A stretch of 22,070 nt of DNA from Anaerolineaceae bacterium (GTDB taxonomy: Bacteria; Chloroflexota; Anaerolineae; Anaerolineales; Anaerolineaceae), in NCBI GenBank assembly GCA_011620505.1, contig WOZA01000168.1, positions 1-22,070 on the forward strand, written 5' to 3'. Positions 5,452-13,694 of this stretch are shown one piece after another; position 1 is the first letter of the stretch, and every line of letters starts with the position of its first letter. The notes under the pieces are model-generated. The model had not been told where the DNA came from, searched no databases, and saw nothing but the letters and a program-made list of their open reading frames with translations. A program made the position numbers and the translations under genes.

Positions 5452-8292
5452 ATGTCAAAAAAATGGGTATATTTATTCGATGAAGTTGATCAGGTTGAAG
5501 CTTACGCCGGCAGCTGGGATGGCGTTCGTGGCTTGCTTGGCGGCAAAGGTGCCGGCCTTGCTGACATGACTCGCGCTGGTGTGCCAGTGCCCCCCGGGTT
5601 GACCATTACGACCGAAGCCTGCAACGCTTTTCAGGTTACGCGCGAATTCCCGGAAGGGATGTGGGACCAGGTGCTTGCAGCCCTCAAAATTGTAGAGGAA
5701 AAGGCCGGCAAGAAATTCGGTGACCCCGTCAATCCGTTGCTGGTATCCTGCCGTTCAGGTGCCAAATTCTCGATGCCTGGCATGATGGACACTGTCCTGA
5801 ATATTGGCTTGAACGATGAAGTGGCAAAAGGGCTGGTAGTCCAAAGTGGTGACGAACGCTTCGTTAACGATTCGTATCGCCGCTTAATTCACATGCTCGG
5901 CACCGTTGTGATGGGGATCGATGACGAACATTTCGAAGAACCTCTGAAAGCCTACAAACAGCAAAAAGGTTACAAGAGCGACCTTGAAATGAACGCAGCC
6001 GACTGGGCTGCTATCACCGAAGCCTACAAGAAAGTTGTTCGTGAGCAGATGGGTTTTGAATTTCCGCAGGATCCTTACAAACAGCTTGAGCTGGCTGTCA
6101 AAGCCGTGTTTGACTCCTGGAATTCCAAACGTGCTATTGACTACCGCCGTCGCGAGAGTATACCTGACGATCTCGGTACTGCCGTGAACATCCAAACCAT
6201 GGTCTTTGGCAATATGGGCAGCGACTCTGGTACTGGTGTAGCGTTCACCCGCGATCCCCAGACGGGCGAGAAGGTCATGTTTGGTGAATATCTGATGAAT
6301 GCCCAGGGTGAAGACGTGGTGGCTGGCATTCGCAACGCCTCCAAAATCTCTGGCTTGAAAGATGAATTACCTGAGGTCTACAATCAGTTTTCCGAAATCA
6401 CCGCACGCCTTGAACAGCATTACAAGGACATGCAGGATGTTGAGTTCACAATTGAACACGGCAAGCTCTGGATGCTCCAGACCCGAAACGGCAAACGCTC
6501 CGCAAAGGCCGCCATCAAAATCGCTCACGATATGGTGGAGGAAGGTTTGATCGACAAGCCCACCGCACTCAATCGGGTCACCCCTGAACAGATCGATCAA
6601 ATGCTGCATCCCCAGTTTGCGCTTACAGACATAGAAAAAGCCCGTTCCGAAGGACGCTTTTACGCTAAGGGCGTTAATGCTTCTCCGGGTGCTGCGGTAG
6701 GTCAGATATATTTCGATGCAGATACGATTGAAAAGATGCACAATGTTGAAAAGCAGGATGTCATCATGGTGCGGCCATTCACCAAGCCGGATGATGTGCA
6801 CGGTATGCTGGCAGCCAAAGGTATCCTCACCAGTGAAGGTGGTGCCACCTCGCACGCTGCAGTGGTTGCCCGCCAGTTCGGTGTCCCCTGTGTGGTTGGT
6901 GCCGCCGATATCGTGATCGATATGAATAAGCGCGAGATGACCTGCCGTGGTGTTACCGTCAAAGAAGGCGAATGGATCTCCCTCGATGGAACCACCGGTG
7001 AGGTTTTTGTTGGTCAGCTCAGTCTTACCACTCCGGATATCTCAGAACAGAAAGAACTCATGACGCTCCTGGGTTGGGCAGATGAAGTTGCCCGCCTGCA
7101 GGTCTGGGCAAATTCTGACTATCCCGCTGATGCCAGGCGCGCTCGTTCTTATGGCGCCAAGGGAATCGGTCTCTGCCGAACTGAGCATATGTTCTTTGAA
7201 GTTACGCGCCTGCCAGATGTACAGTCGATGATCATGAACGCTGAAGCAACTCAGCGTATGTTGAATAGCCTTGAACAACTCGAAAAAGCATATGCTGCTG
7301 GTCGCCTTGAAGGGCGAAGCCTCAACGAGCAAGACAAAGTCGCTCTGAAGGCTGAAATTGATGCACAGAAGGACAAAATTGAGAATTCGCCTGAATCCAA
7401 GGCTTACTTTGACGCACTCAAGAAGATCCTGCCTCTGCAGCGCGGTGATTTCTACGGGCTCTTTGAGGCAATGACCGGTCTGCCAGTGATCATCCGCCTG
7501 ATCGATCCCCCGCTGCACGAATTCCTGCCCAGCCTGGAAGACCTCCTGACTGAAGTTGCCACCTTGAAAGCCAAGGGTATTACCGAAGGCCTGGCAGAAA
7601 AACAGCAGATGCTTGACATTGTCCAGGGAATGCACGAAAGCAACCCCATGATGGGCTTGCGCGGCATCCGCCTGGGCATCGTTTACCCCGACATCATGAA
7701 GATGCAGGTTCGCGCGATTTTTGAAGCTGCCTGCGACGCCAAAATTAATGGCTTTGATCCACACCCCGAAGTAATGATCCCCCTGACCGGGCACGTGAAC
7801 GAGCTCAAGGAAGTCCAGCCTACGTTGGTGAAAATTGCCAAGGACGTGATGGCTGAGAAGGGTGTGGAGGTCAGTTACAAATTTGGTACCATGATTGAAA
7901 TCCCCCGTGCCGCGGTAACCGCTGCTGAGATTGCCGAATATGCCGAATTCTTCTCCTTTGGCACCAACGATCTTACCCAGATGACCTTTGGCTACAGCCG
8001 CGATGATGCGGAACGCACCTTCCTGGGTGTGTATGTTGAGAAGGGTATCCTCGAAAAGAACCCCTTCCAGCAGCTTGACCGCGAAGGTGTTGGCCGCCTG
8101 ATGAAACGCGCGATTGAAGATGGTCGTGCCGTTCGTCCGGAACTGGAAGTTGGAATCTGCGGTGAACACGGCGGTGACCCAAGCTCAATTGAGTTCTGCC
8201 ATATGATTGGCAACAACTACGTCAGCTGCTCACCATTCCGTGTGCCTTTGGCTCGCCTGGCAGCTGCGCAGGCTGCGCTGAAGCACGGCTAA
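5452..8292 (+). CDS. ppdK: Pyruvate, phosphate dikinase
   Basis: Interconverts pyruvate, ATP and phosphate with phosphoenolpyruvate, AMP and pyrophosphate in the cytosol, linking glycolysis and gluconeogenesis. The N-terminal nucleotide-binding domain opens with LLGGKGAGLADMTRAGVPVPPG. The swivelling phosphohistidine domain has GGATSHAAVVARQFGVPCVVG with H468 as phosphate carrier. The C-terminal PEP/pyruvate barrel ends with VGICGEHGGDPSSIEF, where C903 matches the catalytic cysteine. At 946 residues it is longer than the roughly 875 usual. Most of the excess is a charged, helix-prone insertion at about 604-651, between LPDVQSMIMNAEATQRM and the LPLQRGDFYGLF block. AGGAGG at 5442-5447 precedes the ATG. 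It appears to be transcribed alone, ending in its own terminator. Confidence 0.97.
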   Translation: MSKKWVYLFDEVDQVEAYAGSWDGVRGLLGGKGAGLADMTRAGVPVPPGLTITTEACNAFQVTREFPEGMWDQVLAALKIVEEKAGKKFGDPVNPLLVSCRSGAKFSMPGMMDTVLNIGLNDEVAKGLVVQSGDERFVNDSYRRLIHMLGTVVMGIDDEHFEEPLKAYKQQKGYKSDLEMNAADWAAITEAYKKVVREQMGFEFPQDPYKQLELAVKAVFDSWNSKRAIDYRRRESIPDDLGTAVNIQTMVFGNMGSDSGTGVAFTRDPQTGEKVMFGEYLMNAQGEDVVAGIRNASKISGLKDELPEVYNQFSEITARLEQHYKDMQDVEFTIEHGKLWMLQTRNGKRSAKAAIKIAHDMVEEGLIDKPTALNRVTPEQIDQMLHPQFALTDIEKARSEGRFYAKGVNASPGAAVGQIYFDADTIEKMHNVEKQDVIMVRPFTKPDDVHGMLAAKGILTSEGGATSHAAVVARQFGVPCVVGAADIVIDMNKREMTCRGVTVKEGEWISLDGTTGEVFVGQLSLTTPDISEQKELMTLLGWADEVARLQVWANSDYPADARRARSYGAKGIGLCRTEHMFFEVTRLPDVQSMIMNAEATQRMLNSLEQLEKAYAAGRLEGRSLNEQDKVALKAEIDAQKDKIENSPESKAYFDALKKILPLQRGDFYGLFEAMTGLPVIIRLIDPPLHEFLPSLEDLLTEVATLKAKGITEGLAEKQQMLDIVQGMHESNPMMGLRGIRLGIVYPDIMKMQVRAIFEAACDAKINGFDPHPEVMIPLTGHVNELKEVQPTLVKIAKDVMAEKGVEVSYKFGTMIEIPRAAVTAAEIAEYAEFFSFGTNDLTQMTFGYSRDDAERTFLGVYVEKGILEKNPFQQLDREGVGRLMKRAIEDGRAVRPELEVGICGEHGGDPSSIEFCHMIGNNYVSCSPFRVPLARLAAAQAALKHG

Positions 8293-8307
8293 ATCTTTGT
8301 TTTGTCC

Positions 8308-8342
8308 AAAAAACGGCTCCTGAGAATGGGGCCGTTTTTTTT
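8308..8342. terminator. Bidirectional terminator between ppdK and the transglycosylase gene
   Basis: An A-run leads into CGGCTCC at 8314-8320, which pairs with GGGGCCG at 8328-8334 (one G-T wobble), followed by eight T at 8335-8342. The A-run on one side and T-run on the other let it serve ppdK on the plus strand and the convergent minus-strand gene that ends at 8391. Confidence 0.88.
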
Positions 8343-8390
8343 GTTACTTAATATTCCTGGTACTACAACTGTAATTCAGTTGATGGCTGG

Positions 8391-10868
8391 TTATTGACCA
8401 TAAATTAAAGAGTAACGATTGAAAATTTCAACAATATTGCGGATATATACTCTTGATTCCTGGTAGCGTATCGTGTTCAGGAAGACATCCGGGTCTTCAC
8501 CAGATACATTTGCCCAGTTTATAACGTTTCCTGGGCCGGCGTTGTAAGCTGCCAGAGCCTGGTAATGATCTCCCTCAAACACGTACAACATCCTGGAAAG
8601 GTAGTTACTTCCAAGCTCGAGATTGTAATAGGGAATGTCCAGATCGTCAGCTGTAAAATCTGTCAGAAATCCGGTTTCAGTAGCGATTTGCTGTGCGGTG
8701 GCAGGCATCAATTGCATGATCCCGCGCGCGCCAGACCCTGAGGAAGCCTGCGCTCCAAAGTGGCTCTCCTGGTAAATGACGCTCAGCAGCAGCAACTCCG
8801 ACAGGTCATATTTTTCTGCGGCAGCTTCTATCCAGGGTAGGTAGTATGCGCCATATTCAATATAGGTGAAGTAGGGCGGATATGCCGCTGAAAAAGGTGT
8901 ATCCGCGTAGCCAGAGAGTTTGGCGATGAGCTTGCTTGCTTCAATGGCAGAGCGGTAATAGCCTCTTTCCAGGAAGACTTTGATGAGCCGAAAAATGTCC
9001 AGCGGGTCGTCCTGGTTTTCATCAAGCAGCGTACTCAGTTCAGAGGAAGCATTGCCATACAATCCAAGCCGGTCAAACTCCATAGCCCGGATAAACGCTG
9101 GTTGGTCAAAAAGCTCCGAACTGTAATCCAGATTGGTTTCCATCGGCAGGTTGAATGCGGTTTTTAGCCACTCTCCTGCGGGGATGCGCAGATCTGCCAG
9201 GTCGACATCAAGCTTCAATTGCGCCGGCTCCTGGAAGGGCGTGCGACCTTCGAGCAACTCTGCTGCGCGAATGCCGTAGTAGCCATAAGGCGCCTGGTTG
9301 ATCGCAGCCTGCCAATTCAGCCTGGCTTCTTCATCTCTCCCTTGTGCCTCGTTGATCTTGCCCAGCCAAAAATAAGCTGCCGATAATTCAAAAGGTTCGG
9401 CGCTCATCGGAATGATGCGATTGAAATTGTCCGCCGCTTTATCGAACTGTCCCAGTTCAAAGTAGACGGAACCACCAAAGAACAAACCATTGAAAGCTTT
9501 CTCGGAGGCCGGGAACTCGAGTGCGATGCGAGTCCAGGAGTCCGCAGCCGCCTGCTTTTGATTATCAAACAGCTGGTAACTTGCGGCAGTATCCAGCAGA
9601 TCTGGCGCTTCTGCCTCGGAATGAAGTTCTGCTGCCAGGCTGACCGCTGTGTCTATTGCCAGCTGGATTTGCCCCAGATAGCTGTCTTGGGTTTCAATGA
9701 TTGCCTGAATCGCGTCCATTCGATAGGGGCTGGCTGGATAACTGGCAATTAGATCGCTCCAAAGCTGAATTGCCGCCTTATCCTCGGCGGTTCCACCTGC
9801 GAAATTAGCCTGCAGGCGTTCGTCGGATGTGAGACCCGCCAGCACCAAACCCTGTGCCCTTGTTGCCAATCCCTTGTAGTAGAGAGCTTTGTCAAGATCG
9901 ACATTGTTATTCGCGATGTAACGGTCAAACGCCTCGATAGCGAGCGGATATTGCCCCATGTAGTAGTTGATCAACCCGCGCTGAAGCTCATTAACTTCCT
10001 GCCCGGCATCCAGCAGTGCCAGTAAGGCTGAGTAACTATCGTAGGCGTAAGGGAAGTTATTGACAGCATCCTGGTAATAAGCGAATGCTTCTTCTTCCTG
10101 GCCGTCATCCATCAAAATGCGGCCAATCAGAAGGTCCATTTGTGCCTTCGTGTAATCGCTGTCGGTTTGAATATAGATTTCCTTGTAAATATCGATAGCA
10201 GCCTGGTTTTCCCCCATGTTTGCGTATCCGGTCGCAACCTTCTGCGCGATGGACAGATTATCTTTTGTTGGGGCAGCCAGGTAAGCCGTTTTATATGCTT
10301 CGAAGGCTGCCTCAGCCTGGCCATCCTCGCTCAGCAAGTCGCCAATCTTTTCATAGACATAATGGTCAATGACACCAGGTCGGGCTGCGGCATATGCCTG
10401 GAACTCAGCCAACGCGTCATCTTTGCGATCCTCCGCCAAGGCAGCCTCACCGAGGATAAAGTGGGCTCTGGCCGCGGGCAGCGTTGTGGGGTATTTGTTG
10501 ACCAGATCTTCTAAAATGCGATTGGCTTGGTAATAATCTTCCTGTTTAAAGAACGTCAACCCCTGCCCGAAAAGCGCTGTTGCTTTAAATTCATCCGTGT
10601 CTTCGGGCAGCGTGCCTGAGTAGAGCTTATAAGCCTCACCATAATCGCCGAATGCCAGCGCCAGGTCAGCTTGCGCAAGGGTTGTCTCCGGAGTAGGCGC
10701 GCTCTCAGGGACCTCGGTGGGCATAGAGGTCTGTTCAGAAACCGGAACTGTGGGCGTGTGGGCGGCAGTCTCGGTTGGCGTTGGCGGGGTTTTGATCGGA
10801 CCACAGCCACCGGTAAGCACAATGCTAAGAATTACAGGAAGTAATAACCAACGGGAAGCAGATTTCAT
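8391..10868 (-). CDS. Lytic transglycosylase lipoprotein with TPR-like repeats
   Basis: An 825-residue exported lipoprotein that probably cleaves peptidoglycan between MurNAc and GlcNAc. The signal peptide MKSASRWLLLPVILSIVLTGGC ends in a lipobox-like TGGC (C22). A Pro/Thr-rich linker (about 24-62) and a long helical region with tetratricopeptide-like repeats (about 65-660) follow, resembling the superhelical part of Slt70. The catalytic domain has QESHFG with catalytic E701, then GARGIMQLMPATAQQIA, LGSNYLSRML and ALAAYNAGPGNV, all diagnostic of the SLT family. I chose the ATG at 10868 because it opens the signal peptide. The frame runs on to 11000, but that stretch overlaps the promoter and encodes no export signal. 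No Shine-Dalgarno is suitably spaced (see the promoter entry). Confidence 0.93.
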   Translation of the reverse strand: MKSASRWLLLPVILSIVLTGGCGPIKTPPTPTETAAHTPTVPVSEQTSMPTEVPESAPTPETTLAQADLALAFGDYGEAYKLYSGTLPEDTDEFKATALFGQGLTFFKQEDYYQANRILEDLVNKYPTTLPAARAHFILGEAALAEDRKDDALAEFQAYAAARPGVIDHYVYEKIGDLLSEDGQAEAAFEAYKTAYLAAPTKDNLSIAQKVATGYANMGENQAAIDIYKEIYIQTDSDYTKAQMDLLIGRILMDDGQEEEAFAYYQDAVNNFPYAYDSYSALLALLDAGQEVNELQRGLINYYMGQYPLAIEAFDRYIANNNVDLDKALYYKGLATRAQGLVLAGLTSDERLQANFAGGTAEDKAAIQLWSDLIASYPASPYRMDAIQAIIETQDSYLGQIQLAIDTAVSLAAELHSEAEAPDLLDTAASYQLFDNQKQAAADSWTRIALEFPASEKAFNGLFFGGSVYFELGQFDKAADNFNRIIPMSAEPFELSAAYFWLGKINEAQGRDEEARLNWQAAINQAPYGYYGIRAAELLEGRTPFQEPAQLKLDVDLADLRIPAGEWLKTAFNLPMETNLDYSSELFDQPAFIRAMEFDRLGLYGNASSELSTLLDENQDDPLDIFRLIKVFLERGYYRSAIEASKLIAKLSGYADTPFSAAYPPYFTYIEYGAYYLPWIEAAAEKYDLSELLLLSVIYQESHFGAQASSGSGARGIMQLMPATAQQIATETGFLTDFTADDLDIPYYNLELGSNYLSRMLYVFEGDHYQALAAYNAGPGNVINWANVSGEDPDVFLNTIRYQESRVYIRNIVEIFNRYSLIYGQ

Positions 10869-10874
10869 TCCTGA

Positions 10875-10903
10875 CTTATAAACCAAAGAGCAGGGCTTGT
10901 CAA
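10875..10903 (-). promoter_or_regulatory. Promoter giving a probably leaderless transglycosylase mRNA
   Basis: On the minus strand TTGACA (10903-10898) and TATAAG (10880-10875) are separated by 17 bases. Transcription starting 6-7 bases past the -10 box falls at 10868-10869, the A of the ATG or the base before it. The only SD-like bases (AGGA) abut the start codon, which is too close for normal use. A leaderless mRNA is the simplest reading. Confidence 0.7.
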
Positions 10904-10966
10904 ATAGGCTTGTTGTAAAAATACAATAGGTGTTGCAGCCGGTTTGTTGGTCTTTTAGCACAGATT

Positions 10967-10997
10967 TTGACCTGAACCAGATGAGGTTGACTATAAT
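10967..10997 (+). promoter_or_regulatory. Probable promoter of the SIS-domain gene
   Basis: TATAAT at 10992-10997 is a perfect -10 box. TTGACC at 10967-10972 is a good -35 box, but the spacer is 19 bases, longer than ideal. A start near 11004 gives a short leader ending in the TGGAGGT ribosome binding site at 11012-11018. Confidence 0.55.
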
Positions 10998-11022
10998 CAA
11001 AAAAACACAACTGGAGGTTCGG

Positions 11023-11772
11023 ATGAAAAGTTGGCAGCGCTACTTTGAAGTTATGCGGGAAGTCGTTGAGGACGTCCTCAACACACAAGAAGCCAATATG
11101 ATGAAGGCTGCAGAGATTCTCACAAACACTACCAAGAACAATGGAATCATTCACTTGTTTGGCTCGGGGCACTCCAGTCTGATAGCTGAAGATGTGTTTT
11201 GGCGGGCAGCAACATTGGCAAATGTCCACGCGATTTTTGAGTCAGCGGTGGCAGGTATTAACGAAGTTACCAAAACCAGCAAGATTGAGAAACTTGAGGG
11301 CATTGGCAGAGTTATTCTGGAATACAACCGCGTTCTGCCTCCGGATGCAATCATTTGTATTTCCAACTCCGGCAACAATGCGGCTACGATTGATGTGGCA
11401 CTGGGAGCAAAAGAACGGGGAGTGCCGGTAATCGCGATTACCAACGTCACATATGCCGATCAGCTCACAACTCACCACAGCAGTGGCAAGAAGCTGAAGG
11501 ACGTGGCGGATGTTGTCATCGACAACTGCTCCCTCTACGGTGATGCCGCAGTTGAGATTCCGGGTTTTTCGCAGAAAGTTGGAGCTACCTCCACCATCCC
11601 CGTGGCTTTTATAGTGCCTGCGCTGCTTGTGCAGACCTGTGAGAACCTTGTGGAAGTGGGGATCCAACCAGAGGTTTACTACAATGGTCATCTGGCGTAT
11701 GAAGACCCCACCATCAAACTGCATAACGACGCCCTGGTTGACAAATATTTTTACAGGATACGCAACTTGTAG
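11023..11772 (+). CDS. SIS-domain protein, UPF0309-like sugar-phosphate binding protein
   Basis: A 249-residue cytosolic protein with one sugar-isomerase (SIS) domain. IIHLFGSGHSSLIAEDVFWRA (42-62) and ICISNSGNNAATIDVALGAK (111-130) are the two phosphosugar-binding segments. ADVVIDNCSLYGDAAVEIPG and QKVGATSTIP match what I recall of the UPF0309 family. Such proteins bind or isomerise phosphosugars, often amino sugars, but the reaction for this group is not established to my knowledge. I chose the ATG at 11023, just after TGGAGGT at 11012-11018; an in-frame ATG at 10930 lies before the promoter. It diverges from a peptidoglycan-cleaving enzyme, which would fit cell-wall sugar recycling, but this is only inference from context. 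Confidence 0.87.
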   Translation: MKSWQRYFEVMREVVEDVLNTQEANMMKAAEILTNTTKNNGIIHLFGSGHSSLIAEDVFWRAATLANVHAIFESAVAGINEVTKTSKIEKLEGIGRVILEYNRVLPPDAIICISNSGNNAATIDVALGAKERGVPVIAITNVTYADQLTTHHSSGKKLKDVADVVIDNCSLYGDAAVEIPGFSQKVGATSTIPVAFIVPALLVQTCENLVEVGIQPEVYYNGHLAYEDPTIKLHNDALVDKYFYRIRNL

Positions 11773-11780
11773 GTCGAAAT

Positions 11781-11811
11781 AAAAACTGCTCTGAGAGCCA
11801 GAGCAGTTTTT
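11781..11811. terminator. Bidirectional terminator between the SIS gene and the rpoD operon
   Basis: AAAAACTGCTCT at 11781-11792 pairs perfectly with AGAGCAGTTTTT at 11800-11811 around a 7-base loop. The flanking A and T runs make it usable from both strands, ending the SIS gene and the convergent rpoD-ndk operon, whose last stop codon is at 11831. Confidence 0.9.
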
Positions 11812-11830
11812 GCATCTATTGATTCGTTGT

Positions 11831-12574
11831 TCAAGCAGCGTACTTGGTGAGTAAAGAAGGAATGGTAGCGCGCATGAGGGCAAAAGTCTTGCGAAAAACT
11901 GCCAATTTTTCCTCATCACTGCCAACAAACGCTGCAGGATCTTCAAAACCAAGGTGGATTTTCTCACCTTGTTTGAGCCAAACCGGGCAGGTCTCGTTCG
12001 CACGGTCACAGACAGTGACTACCAGGTCAAAGGATTCATTTGAAAACTCGTCAACGGATTTTGACCGTCCTTGATGGTAAATGCCCGCTTCCTCAATCAC
12101 CTTTTGTGCAAACGGGTTTACCATACCAGTAGGTTCAGTGCCGGCGCTAAACGCTACCCATTTATCCCAGCAGTCGTTATTTACAATTGCTTCAGCCATC
12201 TGGCTGCGTGCGGAGTTGCCTGTGCACAAGAAAAGAACTTTTTTCCGCCCCTTCAATTCCTCATCTTCTGCATCAGAGGGCTCAATGTGCGGTGCGTTCG
12301 TTGCATTTTCATCTTCGACAAGGATCTCATTTGAAAAATCGCCTTTGTCCATCGCCGCCAGAAGGGCTTTGGCTTTGTCGGCATCTTCAGGGGCCACCTT
12401 TATACCCACCTCGCCGAGGTCGCCAACCGTAAAGCTATAGATCAGCCCCAACGTGTCCTGGTCGATGTAAACAGAGATGCCCTGCGCCTCGAGGAACCCT
12501 TTAATCGTTTCAGCGTCCAATCTGCCATGGGCACTGTAGACTGTTACGTAAGAATCCAAACCTTCGTTTTCCAT
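11831..12574 (-). CDS. DUF2007-type domain fused to an arsenate reductase (thioredoxin-type) domain
   Basis: A 247-residue two-domain protein. Residues about 8-78 resemble the DUF2007 signal-transducing domain (VTVYSAHGRLDAETIKGFLEAQGI...VGIKVAPEDADKAKALL). An acidic linker (about 81-108) follows. Residues 110-245 form a low-molecular-weight phosphatase fold with the P-loop CTGNSARSQMAE (C117) and VVTVCDRANETCP, whose C189 and C196 have the spacing of the redox pair in thioredoxin-coupled ArsC. The three cysteines fit a triple-cysteine arsenate reduction cycle. The Cys often found four residues before the end of the P-loop is Ala. Its ATG overlaps the ndk stop (TAATG), so translation is probably coupled. 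No arsenic transporter or ArsR is in the window, so arsenate may not be the real substrate. Confidence 0.87.
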   Translation of the reverse strand: MENEGLDSYVTVYSAHGRLDAETIKGFLEAQGISVYIDQDTLGLIYSFTVGDLGEVGIKVAPEDADKAKALLAAMDKGDFSNEILVEDENATNAPHIEPSDAEDEELKGRKKVLFLCTGNSARSQMAEAIVNNDCWDKWVAFSAGTEPTGMVNPFAQKVIEEAGIYHQGRSKSVDEFSNESFDLVVTVCDRANETCPVWLKQGEKIHLGFEDPAAFVGSDEEKLAVFRKTFALMRATIPSLLTKYAA

Positions 12575-13020
12575 TAAAAGCTCCAGTCCTCAGTACAGCG
12601 CTTCCAATCAACCAGTTCGTCTGGTGTGAACCATAGCGCGATTTCAATTTCAGCGTTTTCAGCAGAGTCAGAGGCATGAGTGAGGTTCTTCTGATTTTGA
12701 ATGGCATAATCACTGCGGATTGTGCCGGGGTCGGCCTCCGTGCCGCGTGTTTTTCCCATGGTCTGGCGGATGGCAACAATCGCATCCGGTCCAGTCCAGA
12801 CCATTGCCATCACCGGGGAAGAGGTGATAAAGGCAATTAAGCCATCAAAAAATGGTTTTCCCGCGTGAACGGCATAATGTTGTTTTGCCAGCTCCGGGCT
12901 GACCTGCAGGAATTTCGCAGCCACAAGGCGCAGCCCGCGGTTTTCAAGCCTTGTGATCACCTCACCAATCAACCCACGCTGTACGCCATCGGGTTTAACC
13001 AACACTAAGGAACGTTCCAT
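12574..13020 (-). CDS. ndk: Nucleoside diphosphate kinase
   Basis: Transfers the terminal phosphate from ATP to nucleoside diphosphates through a phosphohistidine. The 148-residue product starts MERSLVLVKPDGVQRGLIGE and carries NLTHASDSAENAEIEI with active-site H115, plus GTIRSDYA; the length is close to the family norm. I chose the ATG at 13020 because GGAGTG at 13025-13030 is ideally spaced; a TTG four codons upstream has no such site. It is the third gene of the rpoD operon and shares one base with the following ArsC-like gene. Confidence 0.96.
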   Translation of the reverse strand: MERSLVLVKPDGVQRGLIGEVITRLENRGLRLVAAKFLQVSPELAKQHYAVHAGKPFFDGLIAFITSSPVMAMVWTGPDAIVAIRQTMGKTRGTEADPGTIRSDYAIQNQKNLTHASDSAENAEIEIALWFTPDELVDWKRCTEDWSF

Positions 13021-13044
13021 GCCACACTCCAATCAGAGTTTTTC

Positions 13045-13692
13045 TTAATCCGACACGCTATTAAGTTCGTCATAAATGTCCCAAAGATCGTCTGCATCTG
13101 TGGTGAGAGTCAGTTGGGAGCGTAGGGTTTGTTTCGCGGCTTCCGCGAAAACAGGATCCGATTTATTTTCAAGGATTAGCCTGATAGCTTTTTCGCGTTG
13201 TCCTTGATTGAGGAAGTCACGGACTGCCTGCCTGAAAGTTTCTACTGACTGAACAGGCGAGTCTTCTGCGATAGGTTCCCCGGCAGTTTCGATCAGGTTT
13301 GCATCCATACCAGCTTCGGGAGCTTCGAATGTTTCCAACGCTGATTCAATCTCCCGGGTTTCGCTGGCTGGCTCAATTTCCAGCGTTTCCTGCTCCTTGA
13401 AGTCACTTATTTCCTGCCATTCATTTTCGCCAGGTATTACAGGCGGTGTGAATTCCTGCTCCTCTTCCAGGTTCTCCAAGAAAGGAGCCTGAAGATCCGG
13501 GGTGAATCTAGGTTGGGTATCCTCCCCAGACTTTTCCGGGCTTGCCGCAAACTTTAGTAACCATTCTGGCAGCTGTGTTTGGGGAGCATCCGACGAGACT
13601 TTGACTGGCTGCGTACCCTCTTCAGGGGGTGGTGTGGCAGTCGATCCATTCACGACGATGGGTTGGGTAATATCATTTTCTTGCTCAGACAC
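13045..13692 (-). CDS. Acidic hypothetical protein encoded directly after rpoD
   Basis: I do not recognise this 215-residue protein. Residues 1 to about 145 are rich in Glu, Pro and Thr and look disordered, with one hydrophobic LPEWLLKFA patch near 41-49. Residues about 148-195 (FRQAVRDFLNQGQREKAIRLILENK and onwards) look like a small helical domain with TPR-like spacing. There is no signal peptide or membrane segment, so it should be cytosolic. It starts with GTG two bases after the rpoD stop, with GGAG at 13700-13703 placed 7 bases upstream inside rpoD. Co-transcription with the housekeeping sigma factor is very likely. A link to transcription is possible but unsupported by any motif. Confidence 0.75.
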   Translation of the reverse strand: MSEQENDITQPIVVNGSTATPPPEEGTQPVKVSSDAPQTQLPEWLLKFAASPEKSGEDTQPRFTPDLQAPFLENLEEEQEFTPPVIPGENEWQEISDFKEQETLEIEPASETREIESALETFEAPEAGMDANLIETAGEPIAEDSPVQSVETFRQAVRDFLNQGQREKAIRLILENKSDPVFAEAAKQTLRSQLTLTTDADDLWDIYDELNSVSD

Positions 13693-13694
13693 GG

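Noticed and set aside
7042..8169. 375-codon minus-strand open frame opposite ppdK
   Set aside because: It is antisense to strongly conserved PPDK sequence, with no recognisable domain or ribosome binding site.
8366..8382. Small inverted repeat CAACTG/CAGTTG before the transglycosylase stop
   Set aside because: It is only 6 bp without a T-run and lies next to a much better terminator, so chance is the likely explanation.
10869..11000. Upstream extension of the transglycosylase to 11000
   Set aside because: It spans the promoter and would bury the lipoprotein signal peptide inside the protein.
13021..13032. ndk start at a TTG at 13032
   Set aside because: The ATG at 13020 has a well-spaced GGAGTG, which the longer frame would cover, and starts exactly at the family N-terminus.
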